Part shown: positions 17,779 through 27,706 of the stretch, one piece after another
Numbering within the stretch: the first letter of the stretch is position 1
How the letters are laid out: every line of letters begins with the position of its first letter
Origin: Methylobacterium phyllostachyos
GTDB taxonomy: Bacteria > Pseudomonadota > Alphaproteobacteria > Rhizobiales > Beijerinckiaceae
Assembly (NCBI RefSeq): GCF_900103445.1
Contig: NZ_FNHS01000011.1
Span: 62,001-126,000 of the forward strand
Direction: 5' to 3'
DNA: 64,000 bases
Program-made: the position numbers and the translations under genes
The notes under the pieces: generated by a model
Databases searched by the model: none
Told to the model about the DNA's origin: nothing
Seen by the model: the letters and a program-made list of their open reading frames with translations, nothing else

Positions 17779-18744
17779 TCAGCGTGGGGCGCCCGCGGTG
17801 GACCCGGTGGTCGCGCTCGGATCGGCCGGCCCGCGGGGCGGACGCGACGCTGCCGCAGCGGCCCGGCCCTGCGGGTCGCTGAAGTAGCGGAAGAAGTCCG
17901 TGTTCGGGCTGATCACCAGACGCGTGTCGGATCCCTTCAGCCCCACCTCGTAGGCCTGCATCGACCGGTAGAAGCTGAAGAAGTCCGGATCCTTACCGAA
18001 CGCCTCGGCGAGGATCCGGTTCTTGTCGGCGTCGCCCTGGCCGCGCAGCTGCTCGGATTTCTGCGTCGCCTCGGCCAGGATCACCGTGACCTCGCGATCG
18101 GCCTTGGCGCGGATCGTGGCGGCGATCTGGTCGCCGTTGGCGCGGATGTCGGCGGCCTCGCGCTCGCGCTCGGTCTTCATCCGCTTGTAGACGGCGGCCG
18201 AGTTCTGCGCGGGCAGATCGACGCGGGTCATGCGCAGATCCACGATCTCGATGCCCAGGAACTTGGCCTGCCGGTTCACGTCCTCCTGGATCTGGTGCAT
18301 CAGCTCGCCGCGCTCGGTCTTGACGATCGCGTCGCGCGTCGAGCGGGCCAGCACGTTGCGCAGGCCGGAATTGGTGAAGCTGGCCAGCCGCTGGTTGGCC
18401 AGCCCGACATTGCCCACCGCTTGGTAGAAGCGCAGCGGATCGAGGATCCGGTAGCGGGCGAAGGCGTCGACCTCCAAGTTTTGCCGGTCGGCGGTCAGCA
18501 CCGTCTGCACCGGCAGATCGAGGTCGAGCACGCGCTTGTCGAAGATGACCACGTTCTCCATGAACGGGATCTTGAAGTAGAGGCCGGGCTTGTCCTCGCC
18601 GGTGGCGTTGAGGACGGCGCGGACGCGGCCGAACTGCAGGACGAGCGCCTGCTGCATCTGGCCGACGGTGAAGATCGAGGCGTAGAGCCCGATCGCGACG
18701 ATCGCGGCGACCGCGATCAGGCCGGTGCGGAGCGCCTGTTTCAT
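17779..18744 (-). CDS. hflC: FtsH protease modulator HflC
   Basis: This 321-residue SPFH/prohibitin-family protein has an N-terminal membrane helix (about residues 7-25), then the band-7 domain including FGRVRAVLNATGEDKPGLYFK-type loop and VLDLDLPVQTVLTADRQN, and a helical coiled region rich in Ala/Glu/Arg. HflC with HflK forms a large periplasmic cage around FtsH that limits access of membrane substrates. Its ATG overlaps the hflK stop in the arrangement ATGA, so translation is coupled. A longer in-frame reading extending into hflK is not real. Confidence 0.96.
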   Translation of the reverse strand: MKQALRTGLIAVAAIVAIGLYASIFTVGQMQQALVLQFGRVRAVLNATGEDKPGLYFKIPFMENVVIFDKRVLDLDLPVQTVLTADRQNLEVDAFARYRILDPLRFYQAVGNVGLANQRLASFTNSGLRNVLARSTRDAIVKTERGELMHQIQEDVNRQAKFLGIEIVDLRMTRVDLPAQNSAAVYKRMKTEREREAADIRANGDQIAATIRAKADREVTVILAEATQKSEQLRGQGDADKNRILAEAFGKDPDFFSFYRSMQAYEVGLKGSDTRLVISPNTDFFRYFSDPQGRAAAAASRPPRGPADPSATTGSTAGAPR

Positions 18745-19919
18745 CGGCCGGCCCCCGTCTGGGTCTGGGCCCGGGCGCCGAACTCCGAGAGCGGCAGCAC
18801 CGGCAGCACGCCGGCCGCGGTCGCGGTGCCGGGCTGCGTGCCGTTCTGGTCGATGATCACCTTGTTCACGGAGCCCAGAACCTTCTCCATCGTCTCCAGG
18901 AAGATCCGCTCGCGGCTGATCGCCGGGGCGGCCTTGTAGGAGGCGTAGACCTCGCTGAAGCGCGCCGCCTGACCGGTGGCGTCGGCCGTCGCCTTGGTCC
19001 GGTAGGCCTCGGCCTGCTGGACGATCTGGGACGCCTTGCCGCGGGCCTGCGGCACCTCGCGGCTCGCGTAGGTCTTGGCCTCGTTCTGCGCCGTGTCGGC
19101 GTCCTGCTGGGCGGCGTTCACGTCGATGAAGGCGGGGCGCACCTCCGGCGGCGGGTTGACCGAGACGAGCTGCACCACCTCGATGCGCACGCCCGCGCCG
19201 TATTCGTCCAGCGCCTTCTGGACCATCTCCTTCACCTCCTGGGCGATGCTCGACTGCTCGTTGGTGAGGATCGCCTGGATGTTGCGGCGGCCGATCACCT
19301 CGCGCATCGCGCTCTCGGAGATCGCCTTGATGGTGCCCTCCGGGTTCTGGAGGTTGAACACGAAGTCGGAGGCCTTCAGCGGGTTGACCCGCCACTGCAC
19401 CTCGAAGTCGAGATCGACGATGTTCTCATCACCGGTGAGCATCAGGCTCTCGTCCGGCACGTCGCGGTTGCGGCCCTGGCCGCCGGGGCCGGAGCGGAAG
19501 CCGATCTGGATCGAGTTCTGCGAGCCGACATCCGGCTTGACCACGCCGCCGATCGGATAGGGGAAGTTGTAGCGCAGGCCCTCGCCCTTGGTGCCGACAT
19601 AGCGGCCGAAGATCGTCTCGATGCCGACCTGCCGCGGGTAGACGGTGTAGAAGCCGGTGGCGAGCCAGACCGCCACAGCGAGCGCCGCGATCACCGCCGC
19701 GCTGCGGCCGCCGCCGAGGCCGGTCGATCCGCCCCCGCCATAGCCGCCGGAACCGCCGCCGCCCGGAATCAGGCCACGCAGCCGGTCCTGCCCGCGGCGG
19801 AGCAGATCCTCGAGGTTCGGCGGAGTCTTGCCGCCGTTGCCCCACGGACCACCACCACCGCCGTTGCCGCCGGGCCGGCCCCAGGGGCCTCCGCCGCCGC
19901 TCTGATTGCTCCAAGGCAT
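18741..19919 (-). CDS. hflK: FtsH protease modulator HflK
   Basis: This 392-residue SPFH-family protein is the partner of HflC. The N-terminal 60 residues are cytoplasmic and Gly/Asn/Pro-rich (PWGRPGGNGGGGGPWGNGG), typical of alphaproteobacterial HflK. A membrane helix lies at about 78-98, followed by the band-7 domain (QVGIETIFGRYVG onwards) and an Ala/Gln-rich helix ending in a Pro/Leu tail. It is the first gene of hflK-hflC-degP. The complex regulates FtsH proteolysis at the inner membrane. Confidence 0.96.
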   Translation of the reverse strand: MPWSNQSGGGGPWGRPGGNGGGGGPWGNGGKTPPNLEDLLRRGQDRLRGLIPGGGGSGGYGGGGSTGLGGGRSAAVIAALAVAVWLATGFYTVYPRQVGIETIFGRYVGTKGEGLRYNFPYPIGGVVKPDVGSQNSIQIGFRSGPGGQGRNRDVPDESLMLTGDENIVDLDFEVQWRVNPLKASDFVFNLQNPEGTIKAISESAMREVIGRRNIQAILTNEQSSIAQEVKEMVQKALDEYGAGVRIEVVQLVSVNPPPEVRPAFIDVNAAQQDADTAQNEAKTYASREVPQARGKASQIVQQAEAYRTKATADATGQAARFSEVYASYKAAPAISRERIFLETMEKVLGSVNKVIIDQNGTQPGTATAAGVLPVLPLSEFGARAQTQTGAGR

Positions 19920-20201
19920 CCTAGCCGTCGTCTCCCGCCTGTCCGCGCCCGACCGATGTGCCGGTCAGCGCCCCTTGCCTGAACGGCCACGCTCGCCCGC
20001 CTAGTCCCGGCCGTCCGGCAGATCGCGCTGCGATCCGGCCCGAGCGGAGGCCTAAGCACTTGCACGGGCGCATCTTCCCGCAGGATGCGCAGGCCCGACG
20101 TGAGCACGCGCACCCGACAGGCACCTGCGGGTGCATGCCCCGTGCTGTCAAGGCTGGCAGGTGGGCATGCAGAGCACAGAAGGCAAATGCGGCGGCGCGC
20201 C

Positions 20202-20693
20202 TCAGCGCACGCGTTCCCAATCCACGAACGCGAAGGCGTGCTCGTCGCGCGGGCCGGCGGGGTACGCCTCGCGAAAGGTCTCGCGGAACTGCGCCCGGTC
20301 GAAATCCGGGAATCGCACATCGCCCTCCGGTTCCGCCTCGACCTCGGTGAGGTGGAGCCGATCGGCCTGCGGCAGGGCGAGGGCGTAGATCTCTGCGCCG
20401 CCCACCACCATCAGCTCCGTACCGGCGGCGGCCGCCAGCGCGGCCTCCCAGTCGTGGACGGCCTCCGTGCCCTCGGCCCGGAAGCCACGGTCGCGGGTCA
20501 GCACGAGGGTCCGGCGGCCCGGCAATGGCCGGCCGATCGAGTCCCAGGTCCGGCGGCCCATCAGCATCGGCTTGCCCATGGTGAGCGCCTTGAACCGCTT
20601 CAGGTCGCTCGACAGATGCCAGGCAAGGCCGTTGTCGCGGCCGATCACGCCGTTGCGGGCGACGGCTGCGACGAGCGAAACAGTCGGTCTCAT
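20202..20693 (-). CDS. folA: Dihydrofolate reductase
   Basis: This 163-residue enzyme reduces dihydrofolate with NADPH. Conserved features are the start AAVARNGVIGRDNGLAWHLS, the catalytic acid D30 (in SSDLKRF), the NADPH-binding MGRRTWDSIGRPLPGRRT, and VVGGAEIYALAL. Its start overlaps the thyA stop by 4 bases, so the two genes form the classical thyA-folA operon that couples dTMP synthesis with regeneration of tetrahydrofolate. Confidence 0.97.
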   Translation of the reverse strand: MRPTVSLVAAVARNGVIGRDNGLAWHLSSDLKRFKALTMGKPMLMGRRTWDSIGRPLPGRRTLVLTRDRGFRAEGTEAVHDWEAALAAAAGTELMVVGGAEIYALALPQADRLHLTEVEAEPEGDVRFPDFDRAQFRETFREAYPAGPRDEHAFAFVDWERVR

Positions 20694-21484
20694 ACCGCCA
20701 CCGGCGCCGCGATGGCCGGGTGCGGGTCGTAATTCTCGATTGTGATGTCCTCGTACCGGAAGGCGAACAGGTCACGCACCGCCGGGTTCAGCCGCAACTG
20801 CGGCAGCGGGCGCGGCTCCCGGGCCAGCAGGGTCCGGGTCTGCTCAAGGTGGTTCCGGTAGAGATGCGCGTCGCCGAAGGTGTGGACGAAGTCGCCGACC
20901 CCGAGGCCCGTCACCTGCGCGATCATGTGGGTCAGGAGCGCGTAGCTCGCGATGTTGAACGGCACGCCGAGGAAGGCGTCGGCCGAGCGCTGGTAGAGCT
21001 GGCAGGAGAGCCGCCCCTCGCTCACGTAGAACTGGAACAGGCAGTGGCAGGGGGCGAGCGCCATCTTGTCGAGGTCGGCCGGGTTCCAGGCCGAGACGAT
21101 CAGGCGGCGGGAGTCCGGGTTGCGCCGGATCTCGTCGAGTACCCAGGCGATCTGATCGACCGTGCCGCCATCAGGCTTCTGCCAGGAGCGCCACTGCTTG
21201 CCGTAGACGGGCCCGAGGTCGCCGTGCGCGTCGGCCCACTCGTCCCAGATCGTCACGCCGTTCGCCCGGAGGGCCGCCACGTTGGTGTCGCCGGCCAGGA
21301 ACCAGAGCAGCTCGTGGATGATCGAGCGCAGGTGCAGGCGCTTCGTGGTGACCAGGGGGAAGCCGGCCGACAGGTCGAAGCGCATCTGATGGCCGAACAC
21401 CGAGAGCGTGCCAGTTCCGGTCCGGTCCTCCTTGGCGGCGCCCGCGTCGAGGATGCGCCGGAGCAGGTCGTGATAAGCGTCCAT
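20690..21484 (-). CDS. thyA: Thymidylate synthase
   Basis: This 264-residue enzyme methylates dUMP using methylenetetrahydrofolate. It has the same length as E. coli ThyA, with the nucleophile C146 in LAPCHCLFQFY, the phosphate-binding RTGTGTLSVFG near residue 21, SRRLIVSAWNP near 125, and the C-terminal PAIAAPVAV. It is followed by folA with an overlapping ATGA. This replaces any need for the flavin-dependent ThyX. Confidence 0.97.
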   Translation of the reverse strand: MDAYHDLLRRILDAGAAKEDRTGTGTLSVFGHQMRFDLSAGFPLVTTKRLHLRSIIHELLWFLAGDTNVAALRANGVTIWDEWADAHGDLGPVYGKQWRSWQKPDGGTVDQIAWVLDEIRRNPDSRRLIVSAWNPADLDKMALAPCHCLFQFYVSEGRLSCQLYQRSADAFLGVPFNIASYALLTHMIAQVTGLGVGDFVHTFGDAHLYRNHLEQTRTLLAREPRPLPQLRLNPAVRDLFAFRYEDITIENYDPHPAIAAPVAV

Positions 21485-21563
21485 CCGCCATTTCTGCGCG
21501 CCGCCGGGGCACGCGGCAAGCGCGCCGGCGACATCTATGCACCGCCGTCGCGCATCATGGTGA

Positions 21564-22367
21564 TCAGCTTGGCCAGAGCAGATAGGTCACGAGCGCGAGG
21601 TTCGACCAGCCGTGGAGGGCGATGCCGGGCCAGAGCCGCCCGGTCCGCCAGCGCAGCCAGCCGAGGGCGAAGGCCAGGGGCAGCAGCGAGACCGGCCGGG
21701 CGAGCCCCCAGGACGAGACATGAGCCGCTGCGAAGATCAGGGCGGTGACCGGGATCGCCCCCATCGGCCCCACGGCGGCCTGGGCGCGGGCGAACGCCTC
21801 GCCGCGCAGCAGCAGCTCCTCGGCCACGGGGGCCAGGATGGTGAGGTAGGCGAGCCACGCCGCCACCGCGGCCTGGCTCATGAACGGCGAGAGCCGCACG
21901 TGCTGGCCGAAGCTCGCGCCGAACAGTTCCGCCGTGCCGGTCACCCAGGCTATGTGCAGCACCGGCCAGACCAGCAAGATCCCCAGCAGGATGACGGGCC
22001 GCATCCCGTTCGGTCGCTCCCGGTCGAGGGCGAGGCGACGACGCCACCCGGCCCGGTCCCGCAGCCAAGCCCCGCCGATCACCAGGAGGGCGAGGAAGAC
22101 CTGCCGCAGCGCGTCGACCGCGAAGGCCCGGTGGGCGAGTTCCACGGCACCCAGGAAGGGGCGCCGCTCCGGCGGCAGGAACGGGTCGATCCCCTTCCAC
22201 AGATCGAATCCGACGCGCACGGCGGCCAGCGACAGCAGGCTCGCCGCCCCGAGATAGAGGACCACGAGCCCGATCAGGGCGCCGAGACGCCACGTCGCGG
22301 TCCAGATCCGGTCGAGACGGCCCCGCCCGTCCGGCGCGGAGGCATGGGACTGCGCACTTCCGACCAC
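21564..22367 (-). CDS. CPBP-family intramembrane metalloprotease
   Basis: A membrane protein with several hydrophobic helices and the CPBP (Abi/CAAX-protease) motifs: EELLLRG (the EExxxR motif), the HVSSWG segment, and HGWSN near the C-terminus, which supply the glutamate and histidine metal ligands. Relatives process prenylated or membrane substrates, or protect against bacteriocins; the target here is unknown. The frame stays open to an ATG at 22493, but that extension would read through the ssrA promoter and acceptor half. The GTG at 22367 is therefore given, with the exact start uncertain. Confidence 0.8.
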   Translation of the reverse strand: MVGSAQSHASAPDGRGRLDRIWTATWRLGALIGLVVLYLGAASLLSLAAVRVGFDLWKGIDPFLPPERRPFLGAVELAHRAFAVDALRQVFLALLVIGGAWLRDRAGWRRRLALDRERPNGMRPVILLGILLVWPVLHIAWVTGTAELFGASFGQHVRLSPFMSQAAVAAWLAYLTILAPVAEELLLRGEAFARAQAAVGPMGAIPVTALIFAAAHVSSWGLARPVSLLPLAFALGWLRWRTGRLWPGIALHGWSNLALVTYLLWPS

Positions 22368-22416
22368 ATCCTCGGCCGGAGGCGCGATAAGAGGCGCAGG
22401 CGCGACACGATCGGGC

Positions 22417-22445
22417 TTCAAAACCGGACCGATCCCCTCTATATC
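22417..22445 (+). promoter_or_regulatory. Putative sigma-70 promoter of ssrA
   Basis: The hexamers TTCAAA (22417-22422) and TATATC (22440-22445) are separated by 17 bp, just upstream of the predicted tmRNA 5' region. The match and position make it the likely promoter. It is unverified. Confidence 0.5.
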
Positions 22446-22451
22446 TCGGGA

Positions 22452-22793
22452 GCCGGTCGCGAGTCCGGCTATGGCGATAAACGTTCTTCGCAATAAACCT
22501 ATCGGACCCGGGGGCGGTACCCGGCGCCTCCACCCGAACCCAGGACATGCTGCCGCAAGGCGTATGACCGCGAGCCTGGGTTCCGGCGGGGGCGAAATAG
22601 GATCGACGAGGGCGTAAAGGTTGAACTTTCGCTCGGCATGGTTCCGCCGTTATCGGGCCTTTGCAATAGTTGCCAACGACAACTTTGCTCCGGTGGCGGT
22701 GGCCGCGTAAGCGGTCCCCAATACCAAATTGAAGTCCTAGCGGGTAGCACCGCATAGGCGGGGTTCGGAGGCACCTGGCAACAGAAGCCTCCA
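22452..22793 (+). ncRNA. ssrA: tmRNA, circularly permuted two-piece form
   Basis: The gene order is permuted as in other alphaproteobacteria. The 3' acceptor half comes first and ends with T-arm-like CCGGGGGCGGTACCCGG then CGCCTCC and discriminator A (to about 22533). A hairpin spacer follows (AACCCAGG / CCTGGGTT, about 22536-22582). Then comes the 5' half beginning GGGGGCGAAATAGG at about 22588. GGGGGCG and CGCCTCC form a 7-bp acceptor stem with a G-U pair at position 3, the alanine identity element. The tag frame at 22672-22710 encodes ANDNFAPVAVAA then TAA. A terminal hairpin GGAGGC/GCCTCC closes the RNA near 22790. It rescues stalled ribosomes and tags nascent chains for proteolysis. Ends are approximate. 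Confidence 0.95.
22672..22710 (+). other. tmRNA proteolysis-tag reading frame
   Basis: Thirteen codons translate to ANDNFAPVAVAA and a TAA stop. The ending in small hydrophobic residues plus AA is the ClpX degron, and the AND-N start is the SspB-alpha contact region in Caulobacter tags. It lies 152 bases before the sspB start codon. Confidence 0.95.
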
Positions 22794-22861
22794 CTTCCAA
22801 TTCCTCGGTCCGGCCATCCGCGGCGGGGCGCCGGGCAGACCGGGCGAGAGCGCGACCGCAG

Positions 22862-23488
22862 ATGGCAGACGACCTGATCCGCTACGATCTTCTGGTACAG
22901 GACGCCCTGCGCGGCGTCGTGCGCAAGGTGCTGACCGACGCGGCCCGCGAGGGGCTGATGGGCGAGCACCATTTCTACGTCTCGTTCCGAACGGAGGCGC
23001 CCGGCGTGCGGATGTCGCAGGCCCTGCGCGAGAAGTACCCGCAGGATATGACGATCGTCCTGCAGCACCAGTTCTGGGACCTCAACGTCACCGAGCACGC
23101 CTTCGAGGTCGGCCTGTCCTTCTCGGGCGTGCCGGAGCGGCTGCTGGTGCCGTTCGACGCCCTGTCGGGCTTCTTTGACCCCTCCGTGCAGTTCGGCCTG
23201 AAGTTCGACCTCAGCGAGGCCGGCGAGGCGCCCGAGGAGGCGAACGCCGCCCCGGCCAAGGCCGGCCCGCGCGGCGCGGGTTCCGAGCCCGGCGAGGTCC
23301 GGCCCAAGAGTGCCGGTGTCGCCACGATCGGTGCGGCCGCACCGAAGGGCCTGCCGGCGCCCGCGGCGGCGAGCGACAAGGGCTCGCCCAAGCCGGACGA
23401 GAAGGCATCTCGCCCCGCCGCCAAGAAGGAGGGGGAGGAGGCCGGCGCCGAAGTCGTGAGCCTGGACGCGTTCCGTAAGAAGAGCTGA
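22862..23488 (+). CDS. sspB: SspB-family ClpXP adaptor (alpha type)
   Basis: This 208-residue protein matches alphaproteobacterial SspB. The folded domain (about 1-125) starts with IRYDLLVQDALRGVVRKVL and includes HHFYVSFRTEAPGVRMSQAL and the substrate-groove region IVLQHQFWDLNV. A long disordered Ala/Pro/Lys linker follows (about 125-195), ending in VVSLDAFRKKS, the XB peptide that docks on the ClpX N-domain. It delivers ssrA-tagged proteins to ClpXP. It sits immediately downstream of ssrA on the same strand, an adjacency of the tag gene and its adaptor. Confidence 0.95.
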   Translation: MADDLIRYDLLVQDALRGVVRKVLTDAAREGLMGEHHFYVSFRTEAPGVRMSQALREKYPQDMTIVLQHQFWDLNVTEHAFEVGLSFSGVPERLLVPFDALSGFFDPSVQFGLKFDLSEAGEAPEEANAAPAKAGPRGAGSEPGEVRPKSAGVATIGAAAPKGLPAPAAASDKGSPKPDEKASRPAAKKEGEEAGAEVVSLDAFRKKS

Positions 23489-23528
23489 ATTCTTCCGAGG
23501 CCGAATCGACGGCCCGGGGGGTTCAAGG

Positions 23529-23789
23529 GTGGATGAAGGGATCGCGCAGGCGGGTCTGTCGGCGGGCGAGCGGAAGCACCGCGCCAAGCGCTTCAACGAG
23601 GGGCTGAAGCTGGCTGCGACTTTGCTGAACTCGTCGGCCATTGCCACGATCGGCATTGCGGTCATCAATCCCCTCGCGCAACGCCATTTCGATCTGCTCG
23701 CCGACGGCGGTTGGACTTTGCTGTTGGCAGCAATCGTCCTACATCTGATGGGTCAGCTCTTGATCAGATTCCTACGTCCGGAGGATTGA
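23529..23789 (+). CDS. Small membrane protein, unknown
   Basis: This 86-residue protein begins at a GTG. It has a basic N-terminal stretch, GERKHRAKRFNEGLKLAATL, and two hydrophobic segments (about 28-46 and 57-77) ending in RFLRPED. I recognise no family. The next gene (23794) starts 4 bases after its stop, so the two are probably co-translated. Confidence 0.6.
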   Translation: MDEGIAQAGLSAGERKHRAKRFNEGLKLAATLLNSSAIATIGIAVINPLAQRHFDLLADGGWTLLLAAIVLHLMGQLLIRFLRPED

Positions 23790-23793
23790 TCGC

Positions 23794-23928
23794 ATGACCC
23801 AAGCTTATGCCAATCAGATCCTCGGGCTCGCCCTTGCCATGTCGGCGACATTCTTCGTCGGTGTCTGGATCGCGAGCCGGATCTACGACCGCAAGACCCG
23901 CCAGTTAGAGGCGCGTCGGGGCGATTAA
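23794..23928 (+). CDS. 44-residue single-pass membrane protein
   Basis: A very short frame starting at ATG 23794, 4 bases after the preceding stop and preceded by GGAGG in the 3' end of that gene. The protein is almost entirely one membrane helix (LGLALAMSATFFVGVWIAS) with a basic cytoplasmic tail (RIYDRKTRQLEARRGD). It forms a two-gene unit with the 86-residue membrane protein. No family recognised. Coupling and a plausible TM support it as real. Confidence 0.55.
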   Translation: MTQAYANQILGLALAMSATFFVGVWIASRIYDRKTRQLEARRGD

Positions 23929-24035
23929 CGGCCGCAGTCGCAGGTACGGACGGCCAAACGCCTCATCTGGGACCATCTCGACGAGCCGCGCCGATCGTCC
24001 AGTAGTGCCCTCACAAACGGACAGTCCTGGGACGA

Positions 24036-24308
24036 TCACGGGCTCAGCAATTTGACGAACGCGGCGCCCGCGCCAAAGAATGCGGCCGCCATGCCAGCAA
24101 AAGCGATGGAGAGCGGCGCCAAGACGCGGTCTCGACCGAGCTTCAGTGTCTCGGCGTGCAGCTTCGCCGCCTTGGCCTGGAGCTTGGTCTGCTCGTCGAT
24201 CAGCTTACGCTGCTCGGCGACGAACTTTTCCGTCTCCGCATTGGAGCGCAGGACGCGGGCAACCTGCTCGGCGTAGTCCAGCGTTGCGGGAGCAGCGGTA
24301 TCGGCCAT
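24036..24308 (-). CDS. Small coiled-coil membrane protein, unknown
   Basis: This 90-residue protein has an acidic and Lys-rich helical N-terminal half (EKFVAEQRKLIDEQTKLQAK and following, about residues 26-60), predicted to form a coiled coil, then a hydrophobic C-terminal segment (about 65-88, LSIAFAGMAAAFFGAGAAFV). It converges on the two small membrane genes at 23529-23928. The ATG at 24308 was chosen over 24344 for a more usual N-terminus. No function is assigned. Confidence 0.6.
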   Translation of the reverse strand: MADTAAPATLDYAEQVARVLRSNAETEKFVAEQRKLIDEQTKLQAKAAKLHAETLKLGRDRVLAPLSIAFAGMAAAFFGAGAAFVKLLSP

Positions 24309-24391
24309 CGCGATTCGTGCCTGATTCCAGCCGGGGCGACTCACGTGCGCGCGTCAGCAATGTGAGAACGCCCGGGTCCCCGTCAACTCGC

Positions 24392-25780
24392 TCACGCCCG
24401 TCCCTCGGCCTCCATGCGCAACCCGTGCTCGGGCCGCAGCGTCACCCGGTGCAGCGGCGTGACCGGGGGGTGATCGGCCGGCAGGTGGAACCGCACCGCC
24501 CGCACGATATGCGCCAGCAGGATCACCGCCTCCTGCACCGAAAAACTCTGCCCGATGCAGACCCGCGGCCCCGCCCCGAACGGCAGGTAGGTGAAGCGCG
24601 CGATGCTGTCGCGGTTCTCGGGCAGGAACCGCTCCGGCACGAAGGCTTCGGGATCGTCCCACAGCAGCTCGTGGCGGTGGAGCACCCAGGGGGCCACCAT
24701 CACCAGCGAGCCCCGCGGCACCTTGATCCGGCCGAACCGATCGTCCCGCACGGCCTGCCGGCTGAGGAACGGCACTGGCGGGAACAGGCGCATCGCCTCC
24801 TCGATCACCGCCCGCGTGTAGGGCAGCCGCTCCACGGCAAAGTCGCCGGGCCCGGCGGCGTCGACCTCGGCCTCGAGCCGGGCCTGGGCGGCGGGATCCT
24901 GCGACAGGCAGTACAGCGTCCAGGTCAGGGAATTGGCGGTGGTTTCATGACCGGCCGCGATGAAGGTGACGATGTTGGCCTTCACGGCGAGGTCCGAGAG
25001 GCCGGTACCGGTCTCGGGGTCCTGCGCGGCGAGCAGCAGCGTCAGCAGATCCCGTGGCGCCTCGCCCTGCGCCATCAGCGCCTTACGCCGGGCGATCAGT
25101 GCGTCGACCACCTCGGCGAAGAAGCGCCCGGCCGGGCGCGCCCGCAGGCGGCCGATCCGCGGCACGAAATCCGGCACGCCGAACACGTCGAGCGGGTCGA
25201 TCGGCCCCACCGCCTCCAGGAAGCGCGTGATGGCGCGCCCCAAAGCGTCCGGATCGCTCGGCAAGCCGTGCGTAAAAATCGTCCGCTCCAGCACGTCCAG
25301 CGTGACGCGGGTCATCTCCAAGGCGACATCGACCTGTTTGCCGGCCCGGCGGGCGAGGCGCCGGCCGAGGCGCGCGCCGGCGGCGTTCATCGCGTCGGAA
25401 AAGCCCTGGACCGTGCGGGCGTTGAAGATCGGCGCCAGTGTCCGACGCTGGAGCCGCCACTCGTCACCCTCGGCGCTGAGCAGGCCGTTGCCGAGCCCGG
25501 GGGCCAGCACCCGGCGCTGGAGATCGTCCTTGCGGTAATTCTCGGCCTTCTCGATCAGCACGGAGCGAATCAGCGCCGGGTCGCTCACCAGGGTGATCCG
25601 GCCCATCGCGCCCTCGGCCGCCACCACCGGCAACTTGAAATGCACGTCCATCCAGGTGGTGATCGGGTTCTTCCGCGCCGCCCGCAGGAACTCGAACAGG
25701 CCGAGCGGCTCCTTCAGCGGAGGCGGCACGGTCGGGCGGAACCGGGTGGCGGGCTCGGGCAGGTCGATCGTCGCGCTCAT
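24392..25780 (-). CDS. Cytochrome P450
   Basis: This 462-residue heme monooxygenase is full length. The I-helix oxygen-activation motif AGHETT is at about 276-281, the ExxR pair is in EEAMR (about 327-331), the PERF motif follows near 107 residues later, and the heme loop FGAGPRVCIGQSF has the proximal ligand C408. The sequence style matches class I bacterial/CYP4-like soluble P450s; the ferredoxin and reductase are not encoded nearby. It diverges from fumC with 122 bases between starts. The substrate is unknown. The ATG at 25780 gives the usual N-terminus. Confidence 0.95.
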   Translation of the reverse strand: MSATIDLPEPATRFRPTVPPPLKEPLGLFEFLRAARKNPITTWMDVHFKLPVVAAEGAMGRITLVSDPALIRSVLIEKAENYRKDDLQRRVLAPGLGNGLLSAEGDEWRLQRRTLAPIFNARTVQGFSDAMNAAGARLGRRLARRAGKQVDVALEMTRVTLDVLERTIFTHGLPSDPDALGRAITRFLEAVGPIDPLDVFGVPDFVPRIGRLRARPAGRFFAEVVDALIARRKALMAQGEAPRDLLTLLLAAQDPETGTGLSDLAVKANIVTFIAAGHETTANSLTWTLYCLSQDPAAQARLEAEVDAAGPGDFAVERLPYTRAVIEEAMRLFPPVPFLSRQAVRDDRFGRIKVPRGSLVMVAPWVLHRHELLWDDPEAFVPERFLPENRDSIARFTYLPFGAGPRVCIGQSFSVQEAVILLAHIVRAVRFHLPADHPPVTPLHRVTLRPEHGLRMEAEGRA

Positions 25781-25902
25781 CGGCTCCTTGTCCGGCGGGA
25801 ACAGAGCCCCGCCCTTGTCGGTGCGCCGGCCCAAACCGGCATCGCGATTCACCCGCGCCTCATTTAAGTAGGCACCGCACTGCACCAGACGTAGAGGCCA
25901 CG

Positions 25903-27312
<1,410 letters not shown>

Positions 27313-27369
27313 TGCTTTTGGGACTTGGCCCGGCGCGGGTCCGCTCGCGTCGGCTTTGGGAGGCGATCC

Positions 27370-27567
27370 ATGGCCGAGATCATCAACCTGCGTCAGGTCC
27401 GCAAGGCGAAGGTCCGGGCGGCTGAGGACGCGAAGGCCGAGTCGAACCGGATCGCCTTCGGCCAGCCGAAGAAGGCCAAGACCCTCCAGCAGCGGCGCAA
27501 GGCCCTGGAGACCGAGCGCCACGAGGGCCACCGGCTCGAGCGGGGCGATTTGGATTCTTCCGAATGA
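27370..27567 (+). CDS. DUF4169 family protein
   Basis: This 65-residue, very basic protein starts MAEIINLRQVRKAKVRAAED, the signature of DUF4169, a small family encoded directly downstream of fumC in many Hyphomicrobiales. It is helical and charged; function is unknown, possibly nucleic-acid binding by charge. It is 57 bases after fumC on the same strand. Confidence 0.85.
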   Translation: MAEIINLRQVRKAKVRAAEDAKAESNRIAFGQPKKAKTLQQRRKALETERHEGHRLERGDLDSSE

Positions 27568-27599
27568 GAGCGAACGCCAACGGGATGGGACGGCCCGGC

Positions 27600-27690
27600 C
27601 GTCTTTGCGAGCAGAGCGAAGCAACCCAGGAGCGCCACGCTGGCCCAGGTTGCGCTGCCCTGGATTGCTTCGCTCCGCTCGCCAAGACGG
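27600..27690. repeat. Intergenic palindromic repeat (GAAGCAA/TTGCTTC type)
   Basis: The arms CGTCTTTGCGAGCAGAGCGA and the complementary ending GCTCCGCTCGCCAAGACGG flank an inner CCCAGG...CCTGG pair, giving a long stem with a short GC-rich top. The motif GAGCGAAGCAACCCAGG recurs in Rhizobiales genomes as a dispersed element. It lies between the DUF4169 and ribbon-helix-helix genes. Confidence 0.8.
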
Positions 27691-27706
27691 GGCGCGCCGT
27701 CTCGGC

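Noticed and set aside
22368..22493. N-terminal extension of the CPBP protease to ATG 22493
   Set aside because: It would run through the putative ssrA promoter and acceptor half; the extra residues show no membrane or conserved features.
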